Positions 1-8,787 of a stretch of 60,892 bases of DNA are shown here, in pieces. Origin of the DNA: Nesterenkonia salmonea (GTDB lineage Bacteria > Actinomycetota > Actinomycetes > Actinomycetales > Micrococcaceae); the NCBI RefSeq assembly GCF_005771525.1, contig NZ_VAVZ01000020.1:1-60892 (forward strand), read 5' to 3'. The position numbers and the translations under genes were made by a program. The notes beneath the pieces are model-generated. The model saw only the letters and a list, made by a program, of their open reading frames with translations, was not told the DNA's origin and ran no database searches. Within the stretch, counting starts at the first letter, position 1, and each line of letters starts with the position of its first letter.

Positions 1-1
1 C

Positions 2-943
2 CAGGAAAGGCTGGGCCGGCAGCCCCTGACACGCCCGGGCCATACACACATTTCTGCCTATAACCCGGGAATGCGGTTCATCAAGAAGACTGTGCTGTAT
101 GACGGATCGATTCCGATTTACCATCTCTACTACTCCAATGCCAATGGCGACCCCTCAGCTGTGGTGACCACCTTTCCGTGGGCGCAACAAAACATCTTTG
201 GCAAACGCGGCACGAACCAAGCGCGTGAAGTGATGCTTTCAGTCCCGGCCAGCTCCATGGACTTCTGGGCCAAAAGGTTCAAGGAGTTTCGCGTCGACTA
301 GCAGGAGTTTGAGCAGTTTGGGGAGCGCCGGATCGCCCTGAACCACCCCTCCGGAATTGAATATGTGCTCGTCGGTGCGCACGGGGACCCTCGAGTGGGC
401 TACCCGGGCAATGGTGTTCCTCAGGACGCAGCTATTCACGGAATCCACGGCATGGGCATCCACCTCTACGACCAGGACCGGATGGTTGACTTCGTCAATG
501 ACGTGTTCTTCGCCGAGGGAGAGATCTCCGAAGAAGGCGATGTGGCGCGGTTCAAAGTTGGCTCAGATGATTACGGCAACTGGATCGAGCTGCGGGGCAA
601 CCGCAGCGATCAGCAGGGGTCGTGGCGCTTCGGGGCCGGCACTTACCACCACTTCGCCTGGAACTTCGACAACCTGGAGAACCAGGAGGAAGCTAAGTTC
701 AGCATCGAAGGAGCGGGGTACACCGACATCTCCGAGCTGAAGGACCGTACCTACTTCAAGTCTCACTATGTCCGCACACCAGGAGGCGCACTCTTCGAAC
801 TTGCAGTGACCCATGAAGACGGCGGCTGGGACTGTGATGAGTCACCTGAAGAGCTCGGCCGCCAGTTCATGCTGCCTCCCCAGTTCGAACACGAGCGCGA
901 TCACATCATGGGCCAGCTCGAAGACATCACCGTGGAGGACTGA
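2..943 (+). pseudogene. VOC-family ring-cleaving dioxygenase (MhqO-like), interrupted by in-frame TAG
   Basis: One reading frame runs from the window edge to the TGA and is broken only by TAG at 299-301. Before the stop lies a first vicinal-oxygen-chelate module (MRFIKKTVLYDG, FPWAQQ). After it the frame resumes at once with QEFEQFGERRIAL and a second module containing HHFAWNF and GGALFELAVTHEDGGW, which supply the usual His and Glu metal ligands. Relatives of about 310 residues cleave or detoxify hydroquinone-type compounds using Fe(II). The N-terminus also looks short: HTHISAYNPGMRF lacks the 15-17 residues normally found between the first His motif and LGMR, suggesting an internal deletion, although the true start may lie left of the window. 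The esterase gene follows after 8 bases, as in mhq-type quinone detoxification loci. Readthrough is possible but decay is likelier. Confidence 0.75.
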
Positions 944-951
944 GCAACACC

Positions 952-1608
952 GTGACGTCCCATGCACACATTGATCCCGTAGACCACGGTCCAGCAAGAT
1001 CTGACGCAAGGCTCGTGGTCTACGGGGTGCACGGAAGAACTCAGAGCCCCGAGTTCCTCAAAGAGCTTGCCGCACGTCTCGGCTTGGACTGGATCAGCTG
1101 GGTCCTTCCGGCTGCTGCTGATAATTCCTGGTATCCCGGGAAATTCATGGCAGACATGGATTCGAACCAGCCGCAACTGGGCCAAGCAATCGGTGTGGTG
1201 GAAAAGCAACTGGAGGGCCTCCTCCGGGAACGCGATGCCGGGGGCCCTCCAGTGGCCGTACTCGGCTTCTCCCAGGGTGCATGCTTGTTGGCCGAGTATC
1301 TACTGACTCGACAGCCCGCTGTGGATGGGGTGGTGCTTCACACTGGAGGGTTCCTGGGTCCGGACCGGCGGACTTTCGCTCAGCGACCTGGCAGTCCCAT
1401 GGCAAACACGCAGGTGGAACTCTTCTGCGCCGACCAGGACCCCTGGGTTCCACTCCAACGTGCCAAAGAGACAGCGGAGGCCTTCGAAGCAGTTGTTGCC
1501 TCTACGAGTCTGACTGTCTACCACGACAGTGAACATCACATCAACGACCATGCCCTCGGCCGGATGCGCATGTACTTTAGAGGGCTGGTGGACAGAGCCT
1601 CAGTCTGA
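952..1608 (+). CDS. Alpha/beta hydrolase, phospholipase/carboxylesterase type (MhqD/YpfH-like)
   Basis: A 218-residue cytosolic serine hydrolase beginning at GTG. The nucleophile elbow GFSQG places the catalytic serine at about residue 107. A later ADQDPWVP segment carries the probable catalytic Asp, and YHDSEHHI carries the His. An HGRTQS stretch near residue 28 forms the oxyanion-side loop. Length and motif order match the phospholipase/carboxylesterase family, whose MhqD members accompany ring-cleaving dioxygenases in quinone stress operons. It lies 8 bases behind the broken dioxygenase and was presumably cotranscribed with it. Its 3' end overlaps the convergent GH65 gene by 9 bases. The substrate cannot be told from sequence. 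Confidence 0.8.
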   Translation: MTSHAHIDPVDHGPARSDARLVVYGVHGRTQSPEFLKELAARLGLDWISWVLPAAADNSWYPGKFMADMDSNQPQLGQAIGVVEKQLEGLLRERDAGGPPVAVLGFSQGACLLAEYLLTRQPAVDGVVLHTGGFLGPDRRTFAQRPGSPMANTQVELFCADQDPWVPLQRAKETAEAFEAVVASTSLTVYHDSEHHINDHALGRMRMYFRGLVDRASV

Positions 1609-4600
1609 GGTGTTCTCAGCGAGCTCCTTTTCGTGCGCGCGGGCGTGATGTTCGAGCTTGACCGTCCAGACTTCGCCGGGTTCCATCAGCTTGTGCTTAC
1701 CCTCCACATTGATGTCGATGGGTTCGGCGGAACCTTGTGAGAGATTCAGGGTGACATCGTCGTGATTGATGCGCACCAGGATCGGCTGGTTGCGGTAGCG
1801 CATTCGGAATGTCACCTCAGGAACGTCATCGGGCAGCAGCGGCCGCAGCCACAGCGCGTCCGCGCGGGTCTCCACGCCGCCGTAGCAGCGGATCACCATA
1901 TCGACCGTCCCGGCCATGGCTCCGAGGTGAACACCTTCGCGAGTGGTGCCACCCTGAGTGTCAGATAGGTCTGCCTCCAGCGCTTCCCGGAAGAGGTTCC
2001 ACGATCCCGCTCGGTCGAACCGAGCGGCCACCCATCCGTGCACCACTCTGGACAGGGTTGACCCGTGGGAGGACCTGGCCAGGTAGTACTCGATGGTCCG
2101 ACCAAAGTCCGTCATGGTCAGCTCATACCCCATATGCCGCAGCGTGCCGATCAGCTCGTCCGCGCTGAAGAGATAGCACAGCATGAGCACATCGGCCTGT
2201 TTGGAGAGCTTGTACCGGTTCGTGGCGTCACCTTCTGCTTGAAGGATCAGATCCAGTCGGCCAATATTTCCGTACTTCGCCTTATAACCAGCCCAATCGA
2301 ACTCCAACAGGTCCTCGTAGCCCTCAAATTGGCTGATGATCCCATCCTCATGGAACGGCACACGAAGCCGCTGCGAGATGTTCTCCCACTGGACCAGCTC
2401 ATCTTCGAAGATATCCAGCCATTCGCTCAGCGGATCGTCGCGCGAGTCCAGCTCGCGCACCAGATGCGCGGTATGCCGCAGCATCCAGGAAGTCAGCACA
2501 TTGGTGTAGGCATTGTTCTTCAGTCCTGAGCCGGGGGTGTCCGGGTACCCGTCGTGATACTCATCAGGGCCCATCACCCCGCTGATGTCGTATCGGTCGG
2601 CGTCGGCGTCGTACTCAGTCATGGAAACGAAGAAACGCGAAACCTCCACGAGGAGCTCAGCCCCATAGTCAGAGAGGAAAGTGTAATCCTGGGTCGCCTC
2701 AAAGTACTGCAGTACCGAATAGGCCACCGCGAGGGAAACATGCCGTTGCCGGTGAGAGTGATCCGGCATCCACATTTGGGACCGTGGGTTCCACAACTCT
2801 GTCGGAGTCTCCTCCCGGCCGTCAGACCCAGCCTGCCAAGGGAACATCGCACCCGCGTAACCGGCGGCCCGGGCGGCGGCGCGGGCCTCACCGAGGCGGC
2901 GGAACCGGTACATCAAGATCCCACGGGTCAGCTCCGGGCGGCGCAGCGTGAGCATGGGGTACATGAAGAGCTCATCCCAGAACAGGTGGCCGCGGTACCC
3001 CTCTCCGGACAGTCCCCTGGCAGGCAGTGAGGCATCCAGGTCCCGGCGAGCCCCGAAAGCAGTCTGCAGCATGTGGAAGGTATGGAGGTTCAGTGCAAGT
3101 TGCTGCCGGGAATGCCCGGTGCCGATCGACACCGCAAAACGATGCCACAGGGTGCCCCACATTTCCTCGTGGTACGTGAGCATCTCCCGGAAACATGTAG
3201 CGCGCTGGACGCGCTTGACCGCGTTGTGCCACACAGTGGATACCGCGTGGTCATGAGAGCTCGAGGCCGCCGCGATCTTCTCGATGATGACAGGTTCGCC
3301 CTCTACCAGGTTCAGCGAGATGTCATGGCCGGCCACCAGGTCCGACTCCATGACAGGCCTGCGCATCGGAGCAGTCTTAGTATTGACTGAAGTCCGCGTT
3401 GCCACCGCGATCTGCACCCGCGACTGGTTGGTCTCGGTCTCCAACAGAACGGTCTGGCCGTCCACCTCTCGAGAGTCCACCGGGTTCAGATGATTGCCCG
3501 CCAACTCACGGTCCGCCGCCACATTCCTATTGGCGACCCGTCCTTCGATCATGGAGCGAACATTGACGTTCCCGGACCAGTTTTCGGCCTCGATCTTGAC
3601 TTCCATTGCCGCAAGGTGCACTCCCGCCAAGGTCTGGAACTGGCGGAAGGTGACTTTGGTGCGGCGTCCGTGCAGGTCCTGGTAGCGGGCAACGCGAGTG
3701 ACAAGGCCGCGGCGCATATCCAGTTCTTGGCGGTAGTCCAGCAGCTCTGGAGACCCTGGGATCAGCGGGTTGCCTGCCTCCGGGGTGATCTGTACATAGG
3801 TCCAGTCGGGGATATTGACCATATGTTCGGTCTCCACCGTCTTGCCCATGATGTCTGTTTTGAGTCTGTTGAAGACTCCTGCGATGTAGTTTCCCGGGTA
3901 GTGGGTCGCATCAGCGCTCGTCCCCGGGTAGGAGGCACGGGTTCCCCAGTAGCCGTTGGCCATATGGCACAGAACTTCCCGAGTGGGCTCCTCGAGCGGG
4001 TCGAAGGAATCGTATGTGAGCACCCAGTTGGGGTCGTAGGGCCTGGTGGTACGGGTATGCAGACGGGCCACAGAGAGGTCGGAGACCACAATGTCGGCTC
4101 CTCCATCTTTGAGGCGCCGCGGGTCTCCGCCGCGGTTGAGCCCGACGACCATACCGAAGTTCCCCGCCCGGCCTGCCTGTACCCCAGAGACAGCGTCCTC
4201 CACCACAATCGCGTCCTCGGGCTCCACGCCGAGCTGTGCGGAGGCGTGGAGGAACATATGAGGATTCGGCTTGCCCGGCAGCTTCAGCTCCAGGGCGTCG
4301 GTGCCGTCCACAATCGTGTCGAAGATCTCCATCAGGTCTGCTCGTCGGAGAACCTCGCGGCCGTTGCGAGAGGACGTGACGAGTGCTGTCGGGATTCCGT
4401 CTTTGCGCAGACGATGAATCAGGTCAACAGTCGTGTCGAAGACATCGACGCCGTCCCGGTCCATCACTGCCTGGAAGAATCCTTGTTTGCGGGCGGCGAG
4501 TCCGTGGATGCTCAGGGTTTCGGCCGGATCATCCGGTGACCCCTCAGGAGCTTCGACACCACGGGCGCGCAGAAGGGTTCGCACACCCTCCTCGCGTGGG

Positions 4601-4824
4601 CGTCCGTCCACGTAGTTGAGGTAGTCCTCCTCAGTGAACTCGGGTTGCTTGGTGCCGGTGAGCTCAGTCAGTGAAGCGTCGAACAGCTCTTTCCACGCGG
4701 TGAAGTGCACCCCTGCGGTATCGGTGACGACGCCGTCCATGTCAAAGAGCACGGCGCGGAAGTGCCGCAGCGCGTGGCGCTTCGCTTCGGCACTGTGACG
4801 GAAGGGATTCTCGAACGGGTGCAT
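1600..4824 (-). CDS. HAD phosphoglucomutase-GH65 glycoside phosphorylase fusion
   Basis: A two-enzyme fusion of 1,074 residues. The first ~250 residues are a beta-phosphoglucomutase-type HAD domain with nucleophile motif DMDGVVTDT (Asp28), VTSSRN near 149, Lys near 185 in GKPNPHMF, and VVEDAVSG. A GH65 catalytic domain follows, with an N-terminal beta-sandwich, WDELFMYP, and MGPDEYHD, whose Glu (about residue 755) is the general acid. GH65 phosphorylases split trehalose, maltose or kojibiose with phosphate to beta-glucose 1-phosphate, which the HAD part would convert to glucose 6-phosphate. Mycobacteria encode equivalent proteins as adjacent genes (Rv3400/Rv3401). I chose the ATG at 4824 because AGGTGG sits 4-9 bases upstream; an in-frame ATG at 4911 has no such site. 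Disaccharide specificity is not readable. Confidence 0.9.
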   Translation of the reverse strand: MHPFENPFRHSAEAKRHALRHFRAVLFDMDGVVTDTAGVHFTAWKELFDASLTELTGTKQPEFTEEDYLNYVDGRPREEGVRTLLRARGVEAPEGSPDDPAETLSIHGLAARKQGFFQAVMDRDGVDVFDTTVDLIHRLRKDGIPTALVTSSRNGREVLRRADLMEIFDTIVDGTDALELKLPGKPNPHMFLHASAQLGVEPEDAIVVEDAVSGVQAGRAGNFGMVVGLNRGGDPRRLKDGGADIVVSDLSVARLHTRTTRPYDPNWVLTYDSFDPLEEPTREVLCHMANGYWGTRASYPGTSADATHYPGNYIAGVFNRLKTDIMGKTVETEHMVNIPDWTYVQITPEAGNPLIPGSPELLDYRQELDMRRGLVTRVARYQDLHGRRTKVTFRQFQTLAGVHLAAMEVKIEAENWSGNVNVRSMIEGRVANRNVAADRELAGNHLNPVDSREVDGQTVLLETETNQSRVQIAVATRTSVNTKTAPMRRPVMESDLVAGHDISLNLVEGEPVIIEKIAAASSSHDHAVSTVWHNAVKRVQRATCFREMLTYHEEMWGTLWHRFAVSIGTGHSRQQLALNLHTFHMLQTAFGARRDLDASLPARGLSGEGYRGHLFWDELFMYPMLTLRRPELTRGILMYRFRRLGEARAAARAAGYAGAMFPWQAGSDGREETPTELWNPRSQMWMPDHSHRQRHVSLAVAYSVLQYFEATQDYTFLSDYGAELLVEVSRFFVSMTEYDADADRYDISGVMGPDEYHDGYPDTPGSGLKNNAYTNVLTSWMLRHTAHLVRELDSRDDPLSEWLDIFEDELVQWENISQRLRVPFHEDGIISQFEGYEDLLEFDWAGYKAKYGNIGRLDLILQAEGDATNRYKLSKQADVLMLCYLFSADELIGTLRHMGYELTMTDFGRTIEYYLARSSHGSTLSRVVHGWVAARFDRAGSWNLFREALEADLSDTQGGTTREGVHLGAMAGTVDMVIRCYGGVETRADALWLRPLLPDDVPEVTFRMRYRNQPILVRINHDDVTLNLSQGSAEPIDINVEGKHKLMEPGEVWTVKLEHHARAHEKELAENTSD

Positions 4825-4885
4825 TGCCACCTCAAGGTCATCGCTGGGTCGAGGACTGACACATCGTCGTGCACGCGAAACCATA

Positions 4886-4913
4886 CTATGGTGGCTCCGC
4901 TTCACCACCATAG
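4886..4913. repeat. Inverted repeat between ald and the GH65 fusion
   Basis: Perfect 9-base arms, CTATGGTGG and CCACCATAG, separated by 10 bases. It lies between the end of ald and the chosen start of the downstream GH65 gene on the same strand. No T-tract follows on either side, so it may be an operator or mRNA-stabilising hairpin rather than an intrinsic terminator. Confidence 0.5.
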
Positions 4914-4970
4914 AGTGTCGCGGATTTCACCTGTGTGTCATCCTGCACCTTCAGGTGCATGAGATGTCGG

Positions 4971-6110
4971 CTAGAGCTGTTGTCCCTCCGCCATGGAGGA
5001 CAACGCCTCGTGGCGGTCCACGAAAGGCAGCCCATGGGCGTCGCTGACTGATTGGTGCGTGACATGACCGCCCATCGTATTGAGGCCTCCGGCCAGGGAG
5101 GGGTTCGCCTCCATCGCGGCTGCTGCTCCCTGATCTGCCAGTGCGGTGACATAGGGCAGCGTGACATTGGTCAGAGCATAGGTGGAGGTGCTGGGAACGG
5201 CTCCAGGCATATTGCTGACGCAGTAGAAGACCGTGTCGTGAACAGTGAAGGTGGGATCGTTGTGCGTTGTGGGCCGGGAGTTCTCAAAGCAGCCCCCTTG
5301 GTCGACGGCGATATCCACCAGGACGCTACCGGGCCGCATTGAGCGCACCATAGCCTCGGTGACCAGCTTGGGGGCCTTTGCTCCTGGGATGAGAACGGAG
5401 CCGATCACCAGATCGGATTCGTGAACCGCGCGCTCCACCTCGAGTGCGTTGGAGGCGATGGTTTTCAGTCGGCCAGCGTATTGGGCGTCGAGCTGGCGGA
5501 GCCGGTCGACGTTGATGTCAAGAATGCTCACCTCCGCACCCATCCCCACAGCCATGGCGGCAGCGTTGGTTCCAGCGATGCCTGCCCCCAGAACTGTGAC
5601 CTTGGCGGGTGGTACACCGGGCACACCCCCGAGCAGGACCCCCCGGCCCCCAGCGGGCGCAGTAAGGGCATGAGCACCAGCCTGCACCGACAACCGCCCC
5701 GCAACCTCGCTCATCGGGGCCAGCAGCGGTAGTCGGCGGTCAGCCGTCTGCACCGTTTCGTACGCAATAGCTGTGACGCCGGCATCCAAAAGCGCCTGGG
5801 TCAGCGCTGGTTCAGCAGCCAGATGAAGATAGGTGAAGAGCACCAGTCCTCTGCGGAAGCGGTGGTACTCAGACTCCACAGGCTCTTTGACCTTCAGGAC
5901 GATGTCCGCCCGCGCCCACAGATCATCGGCGTCGTCGACAATGGTGGCACCAGCGGCGCGGTAGTCATCATTCGTGATCGCAGAGCCCCCACCTGCGTTG
6001 TCCTCCACCAAGACCTGGTGGCCGCGCTTGGTCAGCTCATGTACACCCGAGACGGTGATGGCCACGCGGTGCTCGAAGTTCTTAACTTCCCGCGGTACTG
6101 AGATGATCAT
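4971..6110 (-). CDS. ald: Alanine dehydrogenase
   Basis: A 379-residue NAD-dependent L-alanine dehydrogenase, interconverting alanine and pyruvate plus ammonia. Family residues are in register: Arg15 in HRVAIT, Lys75 in KVKEP, His96 in TYLHLA, and the Rossmann glycine motif GAGIAG at 175-180. The substrate and C-terminal region (SNMPGAVPSTSTYALTN) is typical. Length matches the usual 370-380. It is divergent from an Lrp/AsnC-type gene across a 120-base intergenic region, the standard arrangement for AldR control, so induction by alanine is expected. No damage is seen. Confidence 0.96.
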   Translation of the reverse strand: MIISVPREVKNFEHRVAITVSGVHELTKRGHQVLVEDNAGGGSAITNDDYRAAGATIVDDADDLWARADIVLKVKEPVESEYHRFRRGLVLFTYLHLAAEPALTQALLDAGVTAIAYETVQTADRRLPLLAPMSEVAGRLSVQAGAHALTAPAGGRGVLLGGVPGVPPAKVTVLGAGIAGTNAAAMAVGMGAEVSILDINVDRLRQLDAQYAGRLKTIASNALEVERAVHESDLVIGSVLIPGAKAPKLVTEAMVRSMRPGSVLVDIAVDQGGCFENSRPTTHNDPTFTVHDTVFYCVSNMPGAVPSTSTYALTNVTLPYVTALADQGAAAAMEANPSLAGGLNTMGGHVTHQSVSDAHGLPFVDRHEALSSMAEGQQL

Positions 6111-6230
6111 ACTTTCCCCTTCGAAGAAACAATTGCGAGTTGTCTCAATTATCGCGAAAATCCCCGAATCGTGCGATAGTTTCGAAGAATATTCGGCAAT
6201 TCATCAAAAAATGACAGAAGGATAGAAACT
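6111..6230. promoter_or_regulatory. Divergent ald / Lrp-type regulator promoter region
   Basis: An AT-rich stretch between the two divergent starts, unlike its high-GC flanks. It contains the palindrome GAATATTC at 6187-6194 and repeated TTCGAAGAA/AATTATCGCGAA-like half sites, as expected for Lrp/AldR octamer binding. An AAGGA Shine-Dalgarno sequence precedes the regulator ATG. Exact operators cannot be fixed by eye. Confidence 0.5.
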
Positions 6231-6728
6231 ATGCCTCCGAAACGACCCCGTGCATCGAAGGAACTGCACAGCAGTTATGAGCTGGATCACACTGACCGGC
6301 GCCTTCTTGAACTGCTGCGAGACGATGCGCGCATGACCAACCAGGCGCTCAGTGAGGCCCTAGGCGTAGCGCCCTCAACCTGCCTGGCCCGCATGAAGGC
6401 TCTGCAGCAGGCTGGTGTGATCCGACGATTCACCGTCGACGTCAACCCCAGAGCCCTTGGGCGGGGCATCGAAGCGCTGATCAGCGTCAGGCTGCGCCCA
6501 GGCGCCAGGCAGCAGATGGCAGCCTTCGGTGAAACCCTCAAGAAGGTCCCCGAAGTCACCCAATACTTCTTTGTAGGCGGGATGGATGACTTTCTCATCC
6601 ACGTCACAGCCCGGGATACAGACCACATCAGGCAGTTCGTTCTGGAGCACCTGTCGGCAGATCCTGTGGTGGCGACAACCCAAACAAGCTTGGTCTTCGA
6701 CCACGTCGCGGGTCCCGCTTCCCTATGA
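6231..6728 (+). CDS. Lrp/AsnC-family transcriptional regulator, AldR-like
   Basis: A 165-residue feast/famine regulator. The N-terminal winged helix-turn-helix (about residues 20-70) carries LDHTDRRLLELLRDDAR and APSTCLARMKALQQAGVI. The C-terminal RAM/AsnC effector domain includes VPEVTQYFFVGGMDDFLIHV, with the glycines that line the amino-acid pocket. Divergence from ald identifies it as the probable alanine-responsive activator (AldR in mycobacteria). The ATG has a good upstream AAGGA. The gene is complete. Confidence 0.93.
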   Translation: MPPKRPRASKELHSSYELDHTDRRLLELLRDDARMTNQALSEALGVAPSTCLARMKALQQAGVIRRFTVDVNPRALGRGIEALISVRLRPGARQQMAAFGETLKKVPEVTQYFFVGGMDDFLIHVTARDTDHIRQFVLEHLSADPVVATTQTSLVFDHVAGPASL

Positions 6729-6759
6729 GCCCCTCCACCGCCAGTGCTACCGTCGACTC

Positions 6760-7782
6760 ATGCCCCGCCGGTCAAGCATCGAACTGACCTTCCGCGAAGT
6801 CACTGGCTCCTCGCGTGATACGAATGTGCCTGCCGGCGTCGTGGTCGATTGGATAGACAAAACCGCCTACGCCTGCGCTGCCAGCTGGTCGCGCTCGCAG
6901 TGCGTCACCGCGTATGTGGGAAATATGCACTTCACCGTCCCGGTGCCTCGGGACACCCCGGTCACGGTCCAGGCGCGCGTGGTGCACACCGGGCGGGCGA
7001 GCGTGCACATCCAGACCCGAGTGCTGATCAAGAAGGAATCCGGCGGATGGCAGACATGCACCGAGTGCTTCATGATCTACGTGGCAGTCGGCCCGGACGG
7101 TGAAGTTGAGCCCGTGCCGCCTTTTGAGCCCTCTAGCGAGTTGGAATGCAGAAGGGATGTCGACGCCGCCCGGCGGATGATTTACCGCAAACGGGTTGAG
7201 GAGACGATTCAGTCACTGCCAAAGAGCTTCAGCTCCTCTGAGGCTCTGACCTTGAGATTCCTCGTCAGTACCGAAGAGCAGGAACGGTACCCGGATGGGA
7301 AAATTCGCGGAGGCGTGGTGATGAAGTGGATCGACCAGGCGGCTGAGATCTGCGCTGAAAGGTACTGCGACTATGACGTGGTGACAGTCCTCTCCGGAGG
7401 TGTGCGGTTCTACCGTCCCATCACTATTGGAGATCTTGTGGAGGTTGACGCGCGCCTTGTCCTCACCGGTTCCAAATCTATGCACGTGTTGGTTCGAGTT
7501 CGCGCCGGCGACCGGTGGGACCGCAACCCGGAAGATGTCGCGTATGGGCTCCCAGTCATGGTCGCCCCCGATGGAACCGGTTCAGCGCGGCGGATCGTTC
7601 GGTGGGAGCCGATCAGCGAAGAGGACCATGAGGTGGCGGAAAAAGCCCGACGCATTCGCGATCTGCGCAATGCCACACTGCTCACCCCCTCCCCGTACTC
7701 CGGTCGCAATGAGGGAGCGGTAGATCCGGCCGCCATCGCGGACTCCACCCCGCAGCGCCAGCCCAGCCCTCAACAACCTTGA
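6760..7782 (+). CDS. Double-hotdog acyl-CoA thioesterase
   Basis: A 340-residue protein made of two hotdog domains in tandem. The first has VVVDWIDKTAYACAA and the second VVMKWIDQAAEICAE, the acidic WID signatures of cytosolic acyl-CoA hydrolases (YciA/BACH type). Each is followed by a GxVxFxxPI/V strand (MHFTVPVPR; VRFYRPITIGD). Such enzymes hydrolyse acyl-CoA to free fatty acid and CoA. I chose the ATG at 6760, which gives a natural N-terminus 31 bases after the regulator stop; an upstream in-frame Met lies inside the regulator gene. The last ~40 residues are low-complexity and Pro/Ser rich. Confidence 0.88.
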   Translation: MPRRSSIELTFREVTGSSRDTNVPAGVVVDWIDKTAYACAASWSRSQCVTAYVGNMHFTVPVPRDTPVTVQARVVHTGRASVHIQTRVLIKKESGGWQTCTECFMIYVAVGPDGEVEPVPPFEPSSELECRRDVDAARRMIYRKRVEETIQSLPKSFSSSEALTLRFLVSTEEQERYPDGKIRGGVVMKWIDQAAEICAERYCDYDVVTVLSGGVRFYRPITIGDLVEVDARLVLTGSKSMHVLVRVRAGDRWDRNPEDVAYGLPVMVAPDGTGSARRIVRWEPISEEDHEVAEKARRIRDLRNATLLTPSPYSGRNEGAVDPAAIADSTPQRQPSPQQP

Positions 7783-7839
7783 CGCCGTCATCCCTGAGGC
7801 GGATGTCCAGCCGCCCTGGAGTTCATTAGGCTGGGGTCA

Positions 7840-8787
7840 ATGAGCCAGCAGCCACCACCAGTACCTAACCCGTATGGGCCCCCGCCTGCAGGTTGGAGCC
7901 CCCAGTCTGGACCTCCTCCCGGTTGGCAGCCGGGGATGAGTCCGCCGGTTGCGGGGCCACCACCAGGCTGGCGCCCAGCGCCGAGGAGACAGCAGAAGGA
8001 CGCTGAGCCCGGAGCATTCACCTGGTGGGATCTCGGTGCAACGCTGTTCTACGTGGTGGGATTCCTCACAGGACTGATCGGTTTGGTCGCTCTGCTGCCG
8101 CCGGTCAATGAGCTGCTCACCGGCGATGAGGTGCAAGCCCAACAAGGGACCTTTCTGATCAATGCCATCGGTTACGGAATTCTGGCTGCGATCGCCGTCG
8201 CGCTCTCTGGAGCCGCTCTGTGGCGGTCGATTAAGGCCTTCAGCTACCTCTGGTGGCTGAAGCTCCTTCTTGTCCCGGTCGCCTGGTTCGCCTCCATCCT
8301 CCTCAACCTGGTGATCATTGTGATCATCCTCGGCTCAGATGGTGAGACATCCGAGAACCAGGAAGCCATCGACGCGATGCTCCAAGCCATCCCGCTACTG
8401 GCGGCAGTGGCCGTGATCGGCATTCTGGGCCCCTATGTGGAGGAGTACTTCTTCCGGCACCTGCTGATCGGCAAACTCTCCAAGTACATCAACGTGTGGA
8501 TCTGCGGCGCGATCTCGGTGGTGGCATTCCCGCTGATTCACTTCATCCCCGCGCTGCTGGGGATGGCCGATGACCTCTCCTTCGTGGCGATCGTTCCCTA
8601 CCTGACGATGGGCATCATCATCACCGTTGGCTACATCGTCACCGGACGCAACCTGTTCTACGCCTGGCTGCTGCACGCGTTCAACAATGTGATGTCCTTG
8701 CTGTTGAGCTATTTCCTCGTGCCGTGGTTGGGCGACCACGCCGGCGAGCTGCAGAGCACCTTCTGGCTGGCTAGCGTTATCGGGTGA
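7840..8787 (+). CDS. CPBP-family intramembrane metalloprotease
   Basis: A 315-residue membrane protein. A Pro/Gly-rich cytoplasmic tail fills the first ~55 residues. About six to eight hydrophobic spans follow. The CAAX-protease/bacteriocin-processing (CPBP, Abi) motifs are all visible: EExxxR as VEEYFFRH (Glu201-Glu202, Arg206), a His at 234 in FPLIHF, and HAFNN at 279-283. These residues form the glutamate intramembrane protease site. The stop overlaps the next gene's GTG (GTGA), so the two are translationally coupled. The substrate is unknown. Confidence 0.88.
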   Translation: MSQQPPPVPNPYGPPPAGWSPQSGPPPGWQPGMSPPVAGPPPGWRPAPRRQQKDAEPGAFTWWDLGATLFYVVGFLTGLIGLVALLPPVNELLTGDEVQAQQGTFLINAIGYGILAAIAVALSGAALWRSIKAFSYLWWLKLLLVPVAWFASILLNLVIIVIILGSDGETSENQEAIDAMLQAIPLLAAVAVIGILGPYVEEYFFRHLLIGKLSKYINVWICGAISVVAFPLIHFIPALLGMADDLSFVAIVPYLTMGIIITVGYIVTGRNLFYAWLLHAFNNVMSLLLSYFLVPWLGDHAGELQSTFWLASVIG

